51,883 nt of DNA from an uncultured Saprospiraceae bacterium (GCA_937952155.1 CALFYH010000398.1:1-51883), one strand, 5' to 3'. Counted from the first letter of the stretch, positions 9,507 to 19,025 are shown. Numbers and translations: made by a program. The notes: generated from the sequence alone by a model not told the origin.

Positions 9507-10490
9507 TCAATGGTCTCTAAATATCATTTGAGTAATATATTCGATCAATTGTTGCTTAATATTTTCATCAACCTTGCAAGCCATCAAATGCGAAATAGCC
9601 AAATCCTTATACGCCTCGATAAGTTGTCTGGTATATTCTTTGACATTAACAGCTTCAAATATTTGTGTTACTTGTGCTATCTTATTTTCGGGATTAAATC
9701 CAATATTCTTACTGGAATAAAGTTGAATCAGGATATCTTGCTGGCTATTATCTGACAATTCCATTGCTTTGAGATATAGATATGTCTTTTTGTTTTGTAC
9801 TATGTCGCCGCCTATCTTCTTACCAACTTGTGATCCATCGCCGAATGTGTCCAGAATATCATCTTGCAATTGAAATGCGATGCCAAAGTTTTTTGCAAAT
9901 TCATAAATATGTACCTGATCTTGAATGTCTGCACCTGCAATCATCGCACCTAATCGAAAAGAAGCGCCCATCAAAACAGATGTTTTTTTGGTAATCATCT
10001 CGAGATAGTCACCGATGGTCACGGTTTCTTGTGTTTCAAAATCCATATCCATTTGTTGACCTTCACATACTTCTGCCGCCATTTTATTGAAGACTTGAAG
10101 CATGTCTTTTACGAGCACAGGATCATCATAACGTAGCAAATATTGATATGCCTGTATCATCATAACATCGCCTGAGAGTATAGCCGTATTGGTATTGTAC
10201 TTAAGATGTACTGTTGGATATCCACGTCTTACCTCAGCTTGATCCATAATATCATCATGAATCAATGTAAAATTGTGGAAAACCTCAACGGCCATTGCTG
10301 CATCGAGCGCTTTCTCTGATTTTCCACCAAACAAAACACTACCTAATAAAGTAAAGACGGGACGAAGTCTTTTGCCGCCTAATGACAAGATGTAATCCGC
10401 CGGCTCATACAAGTTTATTGGATTCCTACTTAGTTTATTTGAAACCAGATAAGTGTCAAATTTTATTTGTAAATCTTTAATTAACTCCAT
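9507..10490 (-). CDS. Polyprenyl diphosphate synthase (trans-prenyltransferase)
   Basis: A 327-residue all-alpha trans-isoprenyl diphosphate synthase that condenses isopentenyl diphosphate with an allylic diphosphate. The first Asp-rich motif is in FTLIHDDIMDQAEVRRG and the second in FQLQDDILDTFGD. GGKRLRP near residue 34 binds isopentenyl diphosphate. Phe lies five residues before the first DDxxD. In this family a large residue there usually limits chain length to about C20, so a short-chain product is possible, but I would not fix the product. It may supply quinone side chains or carotenoid precursors. The ATG start at 10490 has a -7 box 17 bases upstream. Confidence 0.88.
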   Translation of the reverse strand: MELIKDLQIKFDTYLVSNKLSRNPINLYEPADYILSLGGKRLRPVFTLLGSVLFGGKSEKALDAAMAVEVFHNFTLIHDDIMDQAEVRRGYPTVHLKYNTNTAILSGDVMMIQAYQYLLRYDDPVLVKDMLQVFNKMAAEVCEGQQMDMDFETQETVTIGDYLEMITKKTSVLMGASFRLGAMIAGADIQDQVHIYEFAKNFGIAFQLQDDILDTFGDGSQVGKKIGGDIVQNKKTYLYLKAMELSDNSQQDILIQLYSSKNIGFNPENKIAQVTQIFEAVNVKEYTRQLIEAYKDLAISHLMACKVDENIKQQLIEYITQMIFRDH

Positions 10491-10507
10491 ATTGATAAGA
10501 ATGAAAA

Positions 10508-10515
10508 CAAAAGTA
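10508..10515 (-). promoter_or_regulatory. -7 promoter box for the polyprenyl synthase gene
   Basis: Reads TACTTTTG on the minus strand, exact to TAnnTTTG, 17 bases before the ATG at 10490. No convincing -33 TTG. Confidence 0.5.
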
Positions 10516-10588
10516 CAAGATTATATACAGAGTAATTATTTTTAGCATTACTTGATTTCAAAATATTGCGTTTTAGTATATTGTTTTC

Positions 10589-11827
10589 TCAATTTTTACC
10601 CGTAGTATTTAGTTCCAATTTACCATCAAAAAACTCTATTTCAGTTTTTCCATTTTTGTCAAATGCTTGTAATCTGCTGACTACACCTGCGTTTTGTCTG
10701 ATAATGGTATATCCTTTTTTTAGCATATTTGATGGTTGCAATATTTCCATTTGCCTGTCGGCAAAAATTATTTGATCTTGATGTTTTCTAAGTTTATTTT
10801 TTGCCAAAGTAATCAGCTGATTGTACCTATTGTCAATATTCAAGTGCTGATTTTTAATTTTTTCCATTGGCAACATAGATAACATTTGATTAGTTTGTCC
10901 AAGCATGAGTTCATGTTGTCGTATGTATCTCCCAGCTAACTGACTTATCCAATGTGTAGTTTCTGTAACCTTGGATTCAAAATCCATATTATGATTTATG
11001 ATAAAGTCGGCTGTAGCCGTTGGTGTTTTTAATGTGGTATGTGCCACGGTGTCTGCTACTGTGGCATTGATATCATGCCCGATACCAGTCATAACAGGTA
11101 TTGGTGATTTGGCGATACGTGCACCTATATTAAAATTGTCAAACCAAGCAAGATCTAATTTGGATCCGCCACCACGTATGATGACTGTACAATCATATTT
11201 TGAAGCATCTTCGGAGATGTCAATTAATGCCTGACAAACTTCTCTTTCGGTATTCTGACCTTGCAGTGAAGCTCGAAAAAGTGTAGTTTTGAATTGATAG
11301 CCATATGGATTTTGCGAAAGGTGATTGATAAAATCAATGTAACCAGCAGCATTATCAGAAGAAATAACAGCAATTCGTTGGATGACGGCGGGCAATTTGG
11401 TCAATTTGTTCAGATGTGTAAGACCTTCATCAAACAATTTTTGTAGGATTTTTTGCCTATTCATCTCCATTTGGCCGATGGTAAATGATGGGTCGATATC
11501 CTCTACAATCAATTTCATACCGTATCTTTCGGTAAATTCTACCTGTACCTTCAACAAGACATGTGTACCTTCGGAAAGCAATGATGGTAATAGCGAGCCA
11601 AGTTTGTTTTTCAAAAACAAATATGACTTAAACCAAATTCCCGCAGAAATTTGTGCTTTGATTTCATTTGTCTGATCGTCATGATAGACAAGATCCATGT
11701 AAACATTGCCTCTGACTTCCTTAATTTGCGAAATTTCAGCATTTACCCATATAGGTTCGGTAAAATTGAGTGCAATGACTCTTCTGATGTATTCATTGAG
11801 TTCGTAGAGTGAATAAGATGAAGGCAT
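10589..11827 (-). CDS. xseA: Exodeoxyribonuclease VII large subunit
   Basis: Catalytic subunit of the single-strand-specific exonuclease VII used in repair and recombination. An N-terminal OB-fold (YSLYELNEYIRRVIALN, IWVNAEISQIKEVRGNVYM) is followed by the exonuclease domain (AVISSDNAAGYIDFINHL, CTVIIRGGGSKLDLAWFDN, PVMTGIGHDINATVADTVAH, KTPTATADFI) and a coiled C-terminal region. I place the start at ATG 11827 (MPSSYSLYE, 412 residues). The in-frame GTG six bases upstream is possible but adds only two residues. A -7 box lies 27 bases before the ATG. The small subunit xseB is not next to it: the 98 bases before the next gene are too short for one. Confidence 0.93.
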   Translation of the reverse strand: MPSSYSLYELNEYIRRVIALNFTEPIWVNAEISQIKEVRGNVYMDLVYHDDQTNEIKAQISAGIWFKSYLFLKNKLGSLLPSLLSEGTHVLLKVQVEFTERYGMKLIVEDIDPSFTIGQMEMNRQKILQKLFDEGLTHLNKLTKLPAVIQRIAVISSDNAAGYIDFINHLSQNPYGYQFKTTLFRASLQGQNTEREVCQALIDISEDASKYDCTVIIRGGGSKLDLAWFDNFNIGARIAKSPIPVMTGIGHDINATVADTVAHTTLKTPTATADFIINHNMDFESKVTETTHWISQLAGRYIRQHELMLGQTNQMLSMLPMEKIKNQHLNIDNRYNQLITLAKNKLRKHQDQIIFADRQMEILQPSNMLKKGYTIIRQNAGVVSRLQAFDKNGKTEIEFFDGKLELNTTGKN

Positions 11828-11854
11828 GGCCACTATATTGTACTAATGAAAGGA

Positions 11855-11862
11855 CAAAGGTA
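11855..11862 (-). promoter_or_regulatory. -7 promoter box for xseA
   Basis: Reads TACCTTTG on the minus strand, an exact TAnnTTTG match 27 bases upstream of the ATG at 11827. Confidence 0.5.
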
Positions 11863-11906
11863 AGTTTTTATACCCAACTTATGATTATACCATTGGCTTT
11901 CAGTAA

Positions 11907-13034
11907 TCAGGAATAACTGCTTTCACCCTTTTCGTAAATGACATTAGAGCGACCTACTATCAACGGATCTACTTTGTTAATTGTCTTTTCGTCCTTTTTG
12001 TCATAAGAAATCTTGTGAAGGATATATCTCATGGCATTAAGGCGCGCTCTTTTTTTACAATTTGATTTCACTACAGTCCATGGAGCATCAGAAGTGTCAG
12101 TATGATAAAACATCTTTTCCTTGGCTGCAGTATAGTCATCCCATTTGTCCAGAGACGCTTTATCTATTGGCGAAAGTTTCCATTGCTTGAGTGGATGCGT
12201 CTCTCTATCTTTAAATCGTCGTCGCTGCTCTTCCCTGCTTACAGAAAACCAAAATTTAAATAGGACAATACCACTTCGTACCAAATTTCTCTCAAATTCT
12301 GGAACTTGGCGCATAAATTCTTGATATTCATCATTAGTACAGAAGCCCATGACTCTTTCTACACCAGCTCTATTGTACCAAGAACGGTCGAAAAGCACAA
12401 TTTCGCCCTTTGTAGGTAAATGTTTTACATAACGCTGAAAGTACCATTGACCTTTTTCTTCCTCAGTTGGTTTTTCTAGAGCAACGACACGTGCTCCCCG
12501 TGGATTGAGATGTTCCATTACCCTTTTGATTGTTCCTCCTTTTCCTGCAGCATCTCGCCCTTCAAAAAGTATAATAAGTCTGGCTCCGGTTTGTTTAACC
12601 CATGCTTGCAATTTCAATAACTCGACTTGAAGATTATATTTTTGATATTCATAGTTTTTTCGCGACATCAAATACTTGTACGGATATTTTCCATCTTCCT
12701 GCCAACCATTAATCAATTCAAAATCTGGATGAACCTTTGTTTTTAAATCACCTTGCTCCTCCAGCAAAATTTTCAACAAGTGTTTGCGTTCTTCTGCTGG
12801 ATAATTTTGAAGATAATTTACGGCCACTTCTCTCTTATTTTCTTTTGAATTTTTTATTTTGTCATCTAGAACTACTGCTTCTTTGTTTAATCTTTTTCTA
12901 ATCTTTCTATTTACAGTAAGCGCTCTAGCTACTTCTGGTGTATCGCCAGTGATGATATCACCATCAACTGCCAGTCTGGCAGCTTTCTGACTTAGTGCTT
13001 CTTCTTCGCTTATAACTATCTTGCGTCTAGCCAT
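11907..13034 (-). CDS. ppk2: Polyphosphate kinase 2 family protein
   Basis: A 375-residue PPK2-type kinase that transfers phosphate between polyphosphate and nucleoside (di)phosphates. The Walker A motif GRDAAGKGG is at about 159-167. The Walker B region FDRSWYNRAGVERVMGF has Asp216. The lid segment FSVSREEQRRRFKDR carries several Arg residues, and KQWKLSPID follows. An N-terminal extension of roughly 100 charged residues precedes the kinase core. That is common in class I PPK2, but which nucleotide is used cannot be read from motifs alone. No ppk1 or exopolyphosphatase gene is nearby. It is downstream of pbpC with a 127-base gap, so it is probably separately transcribed, though I found no exact -7 box. 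Confidence 0.9.
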   Translation of the reverse strand: MARRKIVISEEEALSQKAARLAVDGDIITGDTPEVARALTVNRKIRKRLNKEAVVLDDKIKNSKENKREVAVNYLQNYPAEERKHLLKILLEEQGDLKTKVHPDFELINGWQEDGKYPYKYLMSRKNYEYQKYNLQVELLKLQAWVKQTGARLIILFEGRDAAGKGGTIKRVMEHLNPRGARVVALEKPTEEEKGQWYFQRYVKHLPTKGEIVLFDRSWYNRAGVERVMGFCTNDEYQEFMRQVPEFERNLVRSGIVLFKFWFSVSREEQRRRFKDRETHPLKQWKLSPIDKASLDKWDDYTAAKEKMFYHTDTSDAPWTVVKSNCKKRARLNAMRYILHKISYDKKDEKTINKVDPLIVGRSNVIYEKGESSYS

Positions 13035-13161
13035 AATATTTTTTATTTGGTGGTAAAATTAATCCTGAATCCAACAATAAAAAAGAATCTTTTTCACTAT
13101 GAATTATGATGTTGGTCATATTTTGTGCAGGGATAGTCGTTTACCTGATAATCTTATCAAA

Positions 13162-15519
13162 TTATTCCCTTTTTAAAATTTCGAAGTTTATCTGGTCATA
13201 ATTGCCCCATTGGTCATTTATTGTTAAAATATGACTGCCTGGCTTAGCGCCCACCATCATCTCATGCGACATATTTTTTGTAATTCTGACAAACTGATCA
13301 TCCAAAAACCAATATAAAATCGCATTTTTGTCTTTGTGGTAAGCTTTTACAACCATTTCATTGGATTCTGATGGATTTTCTTTTGGTAAAAATATTTTGA
13401 GATCATCAAATGGGTAAATAATTTTACAAATTGCAGAAATGTCGGGTCTGCATTCAGGATTATATTCTGGCATACCACGATATTCACCATGAGAAGGTAA
13501 ATAATAATATTCCATATAAGACGGCAATACGAAAAAGGTATCTCTGGATGTAGCCATATTTACACACCGTTCATCCAGTGCAAATCCTTTCGTATCAATA
13601 GCAAAATCCTTGTGATAATTGCATGGTTGATACTTATATGAAGTACTTTCTGTAATTAACGAATGTTGATGTTTACACAATGGGCCAGCAAGTTTACCAG
13701 ATTCATCACACACTTTGATTCTCTGTTTGTTGCTATAGGTTGGCGGCTTGCCAAACCATTGGTTATCAGGCAGTAAATTGAATATTTTGAACATTACTGG
13801 TGCAGCCTTAGAAATTCCCGTAAGGTCAAATCTTCCTTCGCCACCTTCATTTCCTACCCAAATACCGACCATATATTTTCCATTAAATCCAAGCGCCCAA
13901 GCATCTTTATTGCCATAACTAGTCCCGGTTTTCCATGCCACTTTATAGTCAGGTGAAAAATAATTCCAAGACTTTTCTTCGCGTGGTCGTGTCAGATCAG
14001 ACATGGTATTTACAACATGGCTTATGGTATATGGAGAAAATCTAAATACATTGGAAGATGATTTTACATCCATATTTTGCAAAATCTGCACTTCTCTGAA
14101 TGGATCAGGTTGACCTGAATAATTTTGAGCAAGACCTTTATATATTCTGGACATCTCCCATAGTGTCGTCTCTCCACCACCAAGAATAATACTCAAGCCA
14201 TAATGGCCAGCACCTTTATCGAGATAAGCAAGATTCAAGTGTCTGATCAGATCATAAAAACTTTGTAAACCTAATGTATTCAATACCCTGACGGCAGGCA
14301 CATTGAGTGATTGAACCAGCATTTCATCAAAAGGTACTGCACCTCTATATTTTTTATCAAAATTTTCTGGCTGGAAATCTCCAATAAAAGTTGGAATATC
14401 TGCTATCAACTCTTGTGGAAGGAAATAGGCCGATTCTAAGGCGTGTGCATATAACAATGGCTTGAGCAAGCTACCATAACTACGTGGTGCTTGGACTATG
14501 TCCACATAAGAAAATGCACCAGTAGCATTAGGTACATTACCTTGATAGGCGATCAGTTTATTTTCTTGTACATCGATGACTACGCATGCCATATTTCGTA
14601 TATCATCCATTTTCAAAAATGAAGATTCGCGCTCGATCATCTCCATTACTGAGACCTGCTGATCATAAGAAATAGTGCTGTAAAATATATGTTTTTCGGG
14701 ATATTTTTTGGAAAGAAAAGATAAGGCGTGATATCCGTACTGAGGTAGCGATTTTGTTTCAAATGGCATATCTTCATCCATGTAGATAGCAAATTCATTG
14801 TCATCAAAGAAGCCTCTGTTTTTTAGTTTTCGTAATAGCAAATTTCGTTTTTGTAATAATACATTTCTATTGATGGAGAGATTTGCAGACGATGGGCCAT
14901 TGGGCATTACAGCCAGCATGGCATACTCGGACCAAGATAACTTTTCTAATGATCTACCAAAATATCTAAGTGAAGCCGCTTTAATCCCAATCGTATTACC
15001 ACCAAAAGGTGCAATTTCGCACCATTCTCTAAGGATTGATTCATCTTTATTTAACAAACTATATTTTATCGCACCCAAGGTCTCTCTGATTTTATTGATC
15101 CAAGATCTCTCGGCATGTTTGTTTTTCATCCGCATCACTTGCATAGAAAGCGTACTTGCACCTCTTTTTACTTTCCCGTATTTGATATTAAGTACCAATG
15201 ATTTTATAACTGCTACAGGATTTATACCCGGATGCCAATCCATATATTCATCTTCATAAGTGACGATGCACTTTTTTAGTTTCTCTGGTATCACACTATC
15301 CAAAGGAAAACACCATTGCTGTTCGTCGGAAATGGATGCAGCCAATAATGTACCTTCTTTACTGTACAAAATTTTACTATACGATGGCTTTAGCTTAGGT
15401 AATGGCAATAGCAGAATTATAGCCATCAGCAAAACTGTGAACTTCAGTAATAACTTAAAATATGCCGCTACTTTAGGCTTCAACAGATACCATTTACTAT
15501 TACAAACTTTAATTTCCAT
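13162..15519 (-). CDS. pbpC: Penicillin-binding protein 1C (glycosyltransferase/transpeptidase)
   Basis: A bifunctional peptidoglycan synthase of 785 residues anchored by one membrane helix at about 23-42. The GT51 domain has the catalytic Glu89 in TYEDEYMDWHPGI and the RGASTLSMQVMRM motif. The transpeptidase domain has the active-site Ser350 in SLLK, SLN in QSLNVPAVRV, and KTGTS at 530-534. The C-terminal 90 residues match the beta-sandwich typical of PbpC proteins (BiPBP_C), ending LTINDQWGNYDQINFEIL. PbpC is often next to an alpha-2-macroglobulin gene, but none is present here. It starts 38 bases after trmB on the same strand, suggesting one transcript. Confidence 0.92.
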   Translation of the reverse strand: MEIKVCNSKWYLLKPKVAAYFKLLLKFTVLLMAIILLLPLPKLKPSYSKILYSKEGTLLAASISDEQQWCFPLDSVIPEKLKKCIVTYEDEYMDWHPGINPVAVIKSLVLNIKYGKVKRGASTLSMQVMRMKNKHAERSWINKIRETLGAIKYSLLNKDESILREWCEIAPFGGNTIGIKAASLRYFGRSLEKLSWSEYAMLAVMPNGPSSANLSINRNVLLQKRNLLLRKLKNRGFFDDNEFAIYMDEDMPFETKSLPQYGYHALSFLSKKYPEKHIFYSTISYDQQVSVMEMIERESSFLKMDDIRNMACVVIDVQENKLIAYQGNVPNATGAFSYVDIVQAPRSYGSLLKPLLYAHALESAYFLPQELIADIPTFIGDFQPENFDKKYRGAVPFDEMLVQSLNVPAVRVLNTLGLQSFYDLIRHLNLAYLDKGAGHYGLSIILGGGETTLWEMSRIYKGLAQNYSGQPDPFREVQILQNMDVKSSSNVFRFSPYTISHVVNTMSDLTRPREEKSWNYFSPDYKVAWKTGTSYGNKDAWALGFNGKYMVGIWVGNEGGEGRFDLTGISKAAPVMFKIFNLLPDNQWFGKPPTYSNKQRIKVCDESGKLAGPLCKHQHSLITESTSYKYQPCNYHKDFAIDTKGFALDERCVNMATSRDTFFVLPSYMEYYYLPSHGEYRGMPEYNPECRPDISAICKIIYPFDDLKIFLPKENPSESNEMVVKAYHKDKNAILYWFLDDQFVRITKNMSHEMMVGAKPGSHILTINDQWGNYDQINFEILKRE

Positions 15520-15557
15520 ATAAAATTGTAATGTACATGGATTGTTGTCATATCAGA

Positions 15558-16250
15558 TTAATTAATCGTAAATCGGATATATTTAATCTTTCGACCATCG
15601 GCTAGATGTTCTTTTTCATAATGCGTTTTGTAATTCAGTTCTTCGTATGCAAGTGGTTGTGCATAGATATCATTATTGTGGTACATGATCTCTGAGCCAA
15701 GATATGAAGCCAATGTCTCCAGCGTAAATTCATATAAAGTAGTATCATCGGTCTTGAGGTGGATGATGGCGCCTTTTTTCATTATTTTCTGATACTGATC
15801 CAAAAATCTTGACGAAGTGAGTCTTTTATTTTCTTTACTATTTCTCAAAAAAGGATCTGGAAAAGTAATCCAAACCTCATCCACTTCTGCAGGATCAAAA
15901 AATAATGCAATCTGTTCTATACGAGTTCGCAAAAATGCCGCATTTGAAAGTCCTTTATTGAGTGTATTTGTGGCGCCTTGCCAGATTCTCGCACCTTTTA
16001 CATCCACACCTATGAAGTTCTGATTTGGATAGGCAGCCGCCAAAGCTTCTGTATATTCGCCTCTGCCACAAGCCAGCTCCAGCACGATTGGGTTATTGTT
16101 ATTAAAGTGAAAACTTGCCCATCTTCCCTTCATATCGATCTCCTTGTCTTGATCCACGACCAATTTTGGATACTTCGGGTCATAATTTTCATAGACATTG
16201 GGATATGAAAGTAAATCTCCAAATTTTTTTAACTTATTTTTTTTACCCAT
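15558..16250 (-). CDS. trmB: tRNA (guanine(46)-N7)-methyltransferase
   Basis: A 230-residue SAM-dependent class I methyltransferase that makes m7G46 in the tRNA variable loop. The SAM motif reads VLELACGRGEYTEALAAAYP, followed by NFIGVDVKGARIWQGA. The family signature VWITFPDPFLRN lies in the middle, and HLKTDDTTLYEF and the C-terminal THYEKEHLADGRKIKYI complete the match. The ATG is at 16250. A -7 box with TTTG at -33 lies upstream, and pbpC follows 38 bases downstream. Confidence 0.94.
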   Translation of the reverse strand: MGKKNKLKKFGDLLSYPNVYENYDPKYPKLVVDQDKEIDMKGRWASFHFNNNNPIVLELACGRGEYTEALAAAYPNQNFIGVDVKGARIWQGATNTLNKGLSNAAFLRTRIEQIALFFDPAEVDEVWITFPDPFLRNSKENKRLTSSRFLDQYQKIMKKGAIIHLKTDDTTLYEFTLETLASYLGSEIMYHNNDIYAQPLAYEELNYKTHYEKEHLADGRKIKYIRFTIN

Positions 16251-16270
16251 CAGTTCCTGATTTTAGCCGA

Positions 16271-16304
16271 CAAAACTAAGGTTTTTCATAAATATTAAGC
16301 CAAA
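16271..16304 (-). promoter_or_regulatory. Promoter of trmB-pbpC
   Basis: The minus strand reads TAGTTTTG at 16278-16271 (exact -7 box) and TTTG at 16304-16301, separated by 22 bases. The ATG of trmB is 20 bases downstream. Confidence 0.55.
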
Positions 16305-16386
16305 GTTGTAATTATTAACTTAAATTTTAGATTTCATTCTGAAGCGAAAAAATGGTTTTCTGCGTTCTATCCTTATTAATTAAGTG

Positions 16387-16394
16387 TATCTTTG
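16387..16394 (+). promoter_or_regulatory. -7 promoter box for the beta-barrel gene
   Basis: TATCTTTG matches TAnnTTTG exactly and lies 26 bases before the ATG at 16421. Transcription from it would begin downstream of the ATG-like codon at 16352, which argues for the shorter gene start. Confidence 0.55.
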
Positions 16395-16420
16395 CACATT
16401 TTATAAAAAATAACTTGTTT

Positions 16421-17278
16421 ATGGTGAATAAACGCATGCTTTTGGTTTTGGTATTTGGAATGTTTTTGTCAAGTCTCATTGCACAAAGTTTCGGTATAAG
16501 GGCTGGATTAAATTATACTAAATTTTCAGGACCGCTTGAACAAGGTGTAAGTGAAAAATTTTCGTTGACAAATGGGTTTCACTTCGGAGTAAATTATGCC
16601 TACAACTTTGCTGATATTTTTTCTTTGAAGGGTGAGTTGCTTTATACACAGATCGGTACCAATTACAAATTTGATGGTGAATCATATTATAAAGTTCCGA
16701 TAGGTACAGGCTTCTCTTATGAAAAAGGTAGTACAAATATCAACATGAAAATCTCAAATGCTTATGTAAGTATTCCTATCACCTTCCAATATCAAGTTTC
16801 TAAAAAAATAGAGCTTTTTGCTGGTGGTTATGCTTCATTTCTTGTAGGACCCAAAGGAAGTGGTACCCTATATTTCTACCAATCCGATAGCCTGTTTTTT
16901 AAACAATCTTTGATCCATAGTTACTACAAAGATGAAGCAGGCGGAATCGCGACATCAATAGCTGGGCCATCAGTATGGGTAGATGGCATCGTTACACCGC
17001 TAGCGCGAGATGTTGGAGCTTATTACAATCTCTTGGCATCTGAGAAAGAGGCAGACTTATATAGAGCATTTGATTATGGTTTAATTGGTGGATTCAATTA
17101 TTTTATCAATAAAGGCTTCTATTTCGGATTGCGATATGATTATGGGCTGACAGATGTAACAAATGATAAAGTGGATTTTTTAAGAAAGACATTTGATGAA
17201 AAAAATGATATAGGCATTAAGTCTAATCATTTTGATAGAAATATAGGATTAGAGGTCTCTTTTGGTTTTAGATTTTAA
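16421..17278 (+). CDS. Outer-membrane beta-barrel protein (PorT-like family)
   Basis: A 285-residue secreted beta-barrel. With the start at ATG 16421 it begins MVNKRMLLVLVFGMF and has a clean signal peptide ending LIAQ, followed by FGIRAGLNYTKFSG. That is the usual opening of outer-membrane barrels of the OMP_b-brl_2/PorT type. Alternating strands and aromatic girdles follow (GFHFGVNYAYNFADIFSLKG, ELFAGGYASFLVGP, GLIGGFNYFINKGFYFGLRY), with the terminal strand ending VSFGFRF, whose final Phe is typical. An upstream in-frame start at 16352 would place extra residues before the signal peptide and ahead of the promoter, so I reject it. A DUF2461 gene follows after 12 bases. Confidence 0.8.
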   Translation: MVNKRMLLVLVFGMFLSSLIAQSFGIRAGLNYTKFSGPLEQGVSEKFSLTNGFHFGVNYAYNFADIFSLKGELLYTQIGTNYKFDGESYYKVPIGTGFSYEKGSTNINMKISNAYVSIPITFQYQVSKKIELFAGGYASFLVGPKGSGTLYFYQSDSLFFKQSLIHSYYKDEAGGIATSIAGPSVWVDGIVTPLARDVGAYYNLLASEKEADLYRAFDYGLIGGFNYFINKGFYFGLRYDYGLTDVTNDKVDFLRKTFDEKNDIGIKSNHFDRNIGLEVSFGFRF

Positions 17279-17290
17279 ATTGTCTTGAAC

Positions 17291-17962
17291 ATGTTACAAT
17301 CACATACACTTGAATTTTTGCGAGAACTTAAAGCAAATAATAACAAGGAATGGTTTGACGCCAACAGAAAGAGATATGAAAAAGTCAAGAGTGATTATCT
17401 CGCATTAGCTGCCGATCTACTAGAATCCATGAAAAAAATAGATCCAGCACTCGAAATGTTGACAGCAAAAGATTGTATCTTCCGTATCAATAGAGACATA
17501 CGCTTTAGTGCTAATAAATCACCGTACAAAACGAATCTGGGTATAGTCTTACAACCTGGTGGTAAACGCATGTCTAGGGCCGCATATTATTTCCATATAG
17601 AAGAAGGTGCGTCATTTGCAGGTGGAGGCCTATGGATGCCTGAGTCAGCATTGCTCCTGAAAGTTAGAAAAGAAATCCATTACTTTATTCCTGACCTCAC
17701 AGAAATATTAGAAAAACCAGATTTCAAAAAGTATTATGGCGCTCTAGATATAGAAGAAGGTCAAAAACTAAGTCGTCCTCCAAAAGGATTTGAAGCTGAT
17801 GATCCAGCAATCGAATTTATTAAGCTCAAAAGTTTCACTACATCGGCTCCTATTTCAGATGACCTTTTGACATCAAAAAATTTGGTAGAAAACATTTATG
17901 TCCGATTAGAAGCACTGAAACCATTCATCCAATTCATAAATCGTGGTTTGGATAACGAATAG
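17291..17962 (+). CDS. DUF2461 family protein
   Basis: A 223-residue soluble protein of the DUF2461/TIGR02453 family. Recognisable parts are TLEFLRELKANNNKEWFDAN at the N terminus, CIFRINRDIRFSANKSPYKT, and the Gly-rich YYFHIEEGASFAGGGLWMP. The biochemical role of the family is not established as far as I know. The start is taken at ATG 17291; a TTG six bases earlier is in frame but less likely. It follows the beta-barrel gene by 12 bases and is probably co-transcribed with it. No signal peptide, so cytoplasmic. Confidence 0.85.
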   Translation: MLQSHTLEFLRELKANNNKEWFDANRKRYEKVKSDYLALAADLLESMKKIDPALEMLTAKDCIFRINRDIRFSANKSPYKTNLGIVLQPGGKRMSRAAYYFHIEEGASFAGGGLWMPESALLLKVRKEIHYFIPDLTEILEKPDFKKYYGALDIEEGQKLSRPPKGFEADDPAIEFIKLKSFTTSAPISDDLLTSKNLVENIYVRLEALKPFIQFINRGLDNE

Positions 17963-18053
17963 TGGTTTTTGGCAAATCAACTAAAGTTTACTGAGAAGAT
18001 TTTATTTAGTGCTTTAATTCAGATCAATTGTGTATGATGAATCTAGGTGGCTA

Positions 18054-18086
18054 TTGATAAATAATTATTAAATATTGGAATTTTTG
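18054..18086 (+). promoter_or_regulatory. Possible promoter of the crotonase gene
   Basis: AATTTTTG at 18079-18086 departs from TAnnTTTG only at its first base. TTG at 18054-18056 lies 22 bases upstream, and the ATG at 18115 is 28 bases downstream. Confidence 0.35.
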
Positions 18087-18114
18087 AATATTATTGTGGG
18101 CTAAAAATATAACC

Positions 18115-18873
18115 ATGTCTCAAGGTCATGTACTTTCTACGTACTCAAATCACATAACAACGATCACATTTTATCATCCTGCGCAAAATTCTTTACCAGG
18201 ATATTTGTTGGCAGAATTAGCAGAAAAGATTTCTGAAGCAGGAGCCGATCCTGATACCATTTTGATCCTATTAAAAAGTGAAGGCGAGAAAACATTTTGT
18301 GCGGGTGCGAGCTTTACAGAATTGTCATCTATCGAAGATTTCCATACAGGAAAGAAGTTTTTTATGGGATTTGCTGGTGTGATCAATGCCATCCGAAAAT
18401 GCCCTAAAATTGTAATAGGTCGCGTACATGGCAAAGCTGTGGGCGGTGGCGTTGGACTAGCTGCTGCATGTGATTATTGTATGGCTTCCAAATATGCCTC
18501 AGTAAGACTTTCCGAATTAGCGGTAGGTATAGGACCATTTGTAATCGGACCAGCGGTAGAACGCAAAGTTGGATTTTCAGCATTCAGTCAGATGGCACTC
18601 AATGCTACCGAATGGCAGACGGCAGATTGGGCAAAACAAAAAGGACTTTTTACAGAATCATTTGAATCTGTACAACAGCTTGATGCTTATATCGATCATT
18701 TTACGGCTGATCTTATTAAGAAAAGCCCTGAAGCACTCATGATGCTCAAAAAGGTATTTTGGGAAGGCACAGACCACTGGGACGAACTGCTAGAAAAAAG
18801 AGCCGAAATGAGTGGCAAACTTATATTATCAGATTTTGCCAAGAATGCCATTTCGTCCTTTCTAAGTGCGTAA
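18115..18873 (+). CDS. Enoyl-CoA hydratase/isomerase (crotonase) family protein
   Basis: A 252-residue crotonase-fold enzyme acting on an acyl-CoA. The first oxyanion segment is FCAGASFTELS, the second VHGKAVGGGVGLAAACDYCM, and the helix VRLSELAVGIGPFVIGPAVE follows. The Glu in SELAVGIGP aligns with the second catalytic Glu of enoyl-CoA hydratase (Glu164). The position of the first (Glu144, normally GGGxE) is Gly here. Simple hydratase chemistry is therefore uncertain, and isomerase, thioesterase-like or methylglutaconyl-CoA hydratase-type activity remain open. The start is ATG 18115; a TTG seven codons earlier is rejected because it falls close to the likely transcription start. It stands alone between the DUF2461 gene and grpE. 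Confidence 0.83.
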   Translation: MSQGHVLSTYSNHITTITFYHPAQNSLPGYLLAELAEKISEAGADPDTILILLKSEGEKTFCAGASFTELSSIEDFHTGKKFFMGFAGVINAIRKCPKIVIGRVHGKAVGGGVGLAAACDYCMASKYASVRLSELAVGIGPFVIGPAVERKVGFSAFSQMALNATEWQTADWAKQKGLFTESFESVQQLDAYIDHFTADLIKKSPEALMMLKKVFWEGTDHWDELLEKRAEMSGKLILSDFAKNAISSFLSA

Positions 18874-19025
18874 ATCTTAGTCATCTTTGTTATGCCAATA
18901 TTTTTTAATCAGTTCATTTACCTAATAATATCTTGATAAAGTTGCCATTTTTGCACTAATCTAAGGTATTATTCTGCCATTTTGACCTGATTTTAAGTGT
19001 GGCAATAAAATTGATAAACAAAAGT

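Noticed and set aside
16352..16420. Longer N terminus for the beta-barrel protein
   Set aside because: It would precede a normal signal peptide and begin upstream of the -7 box at 16387-16394.
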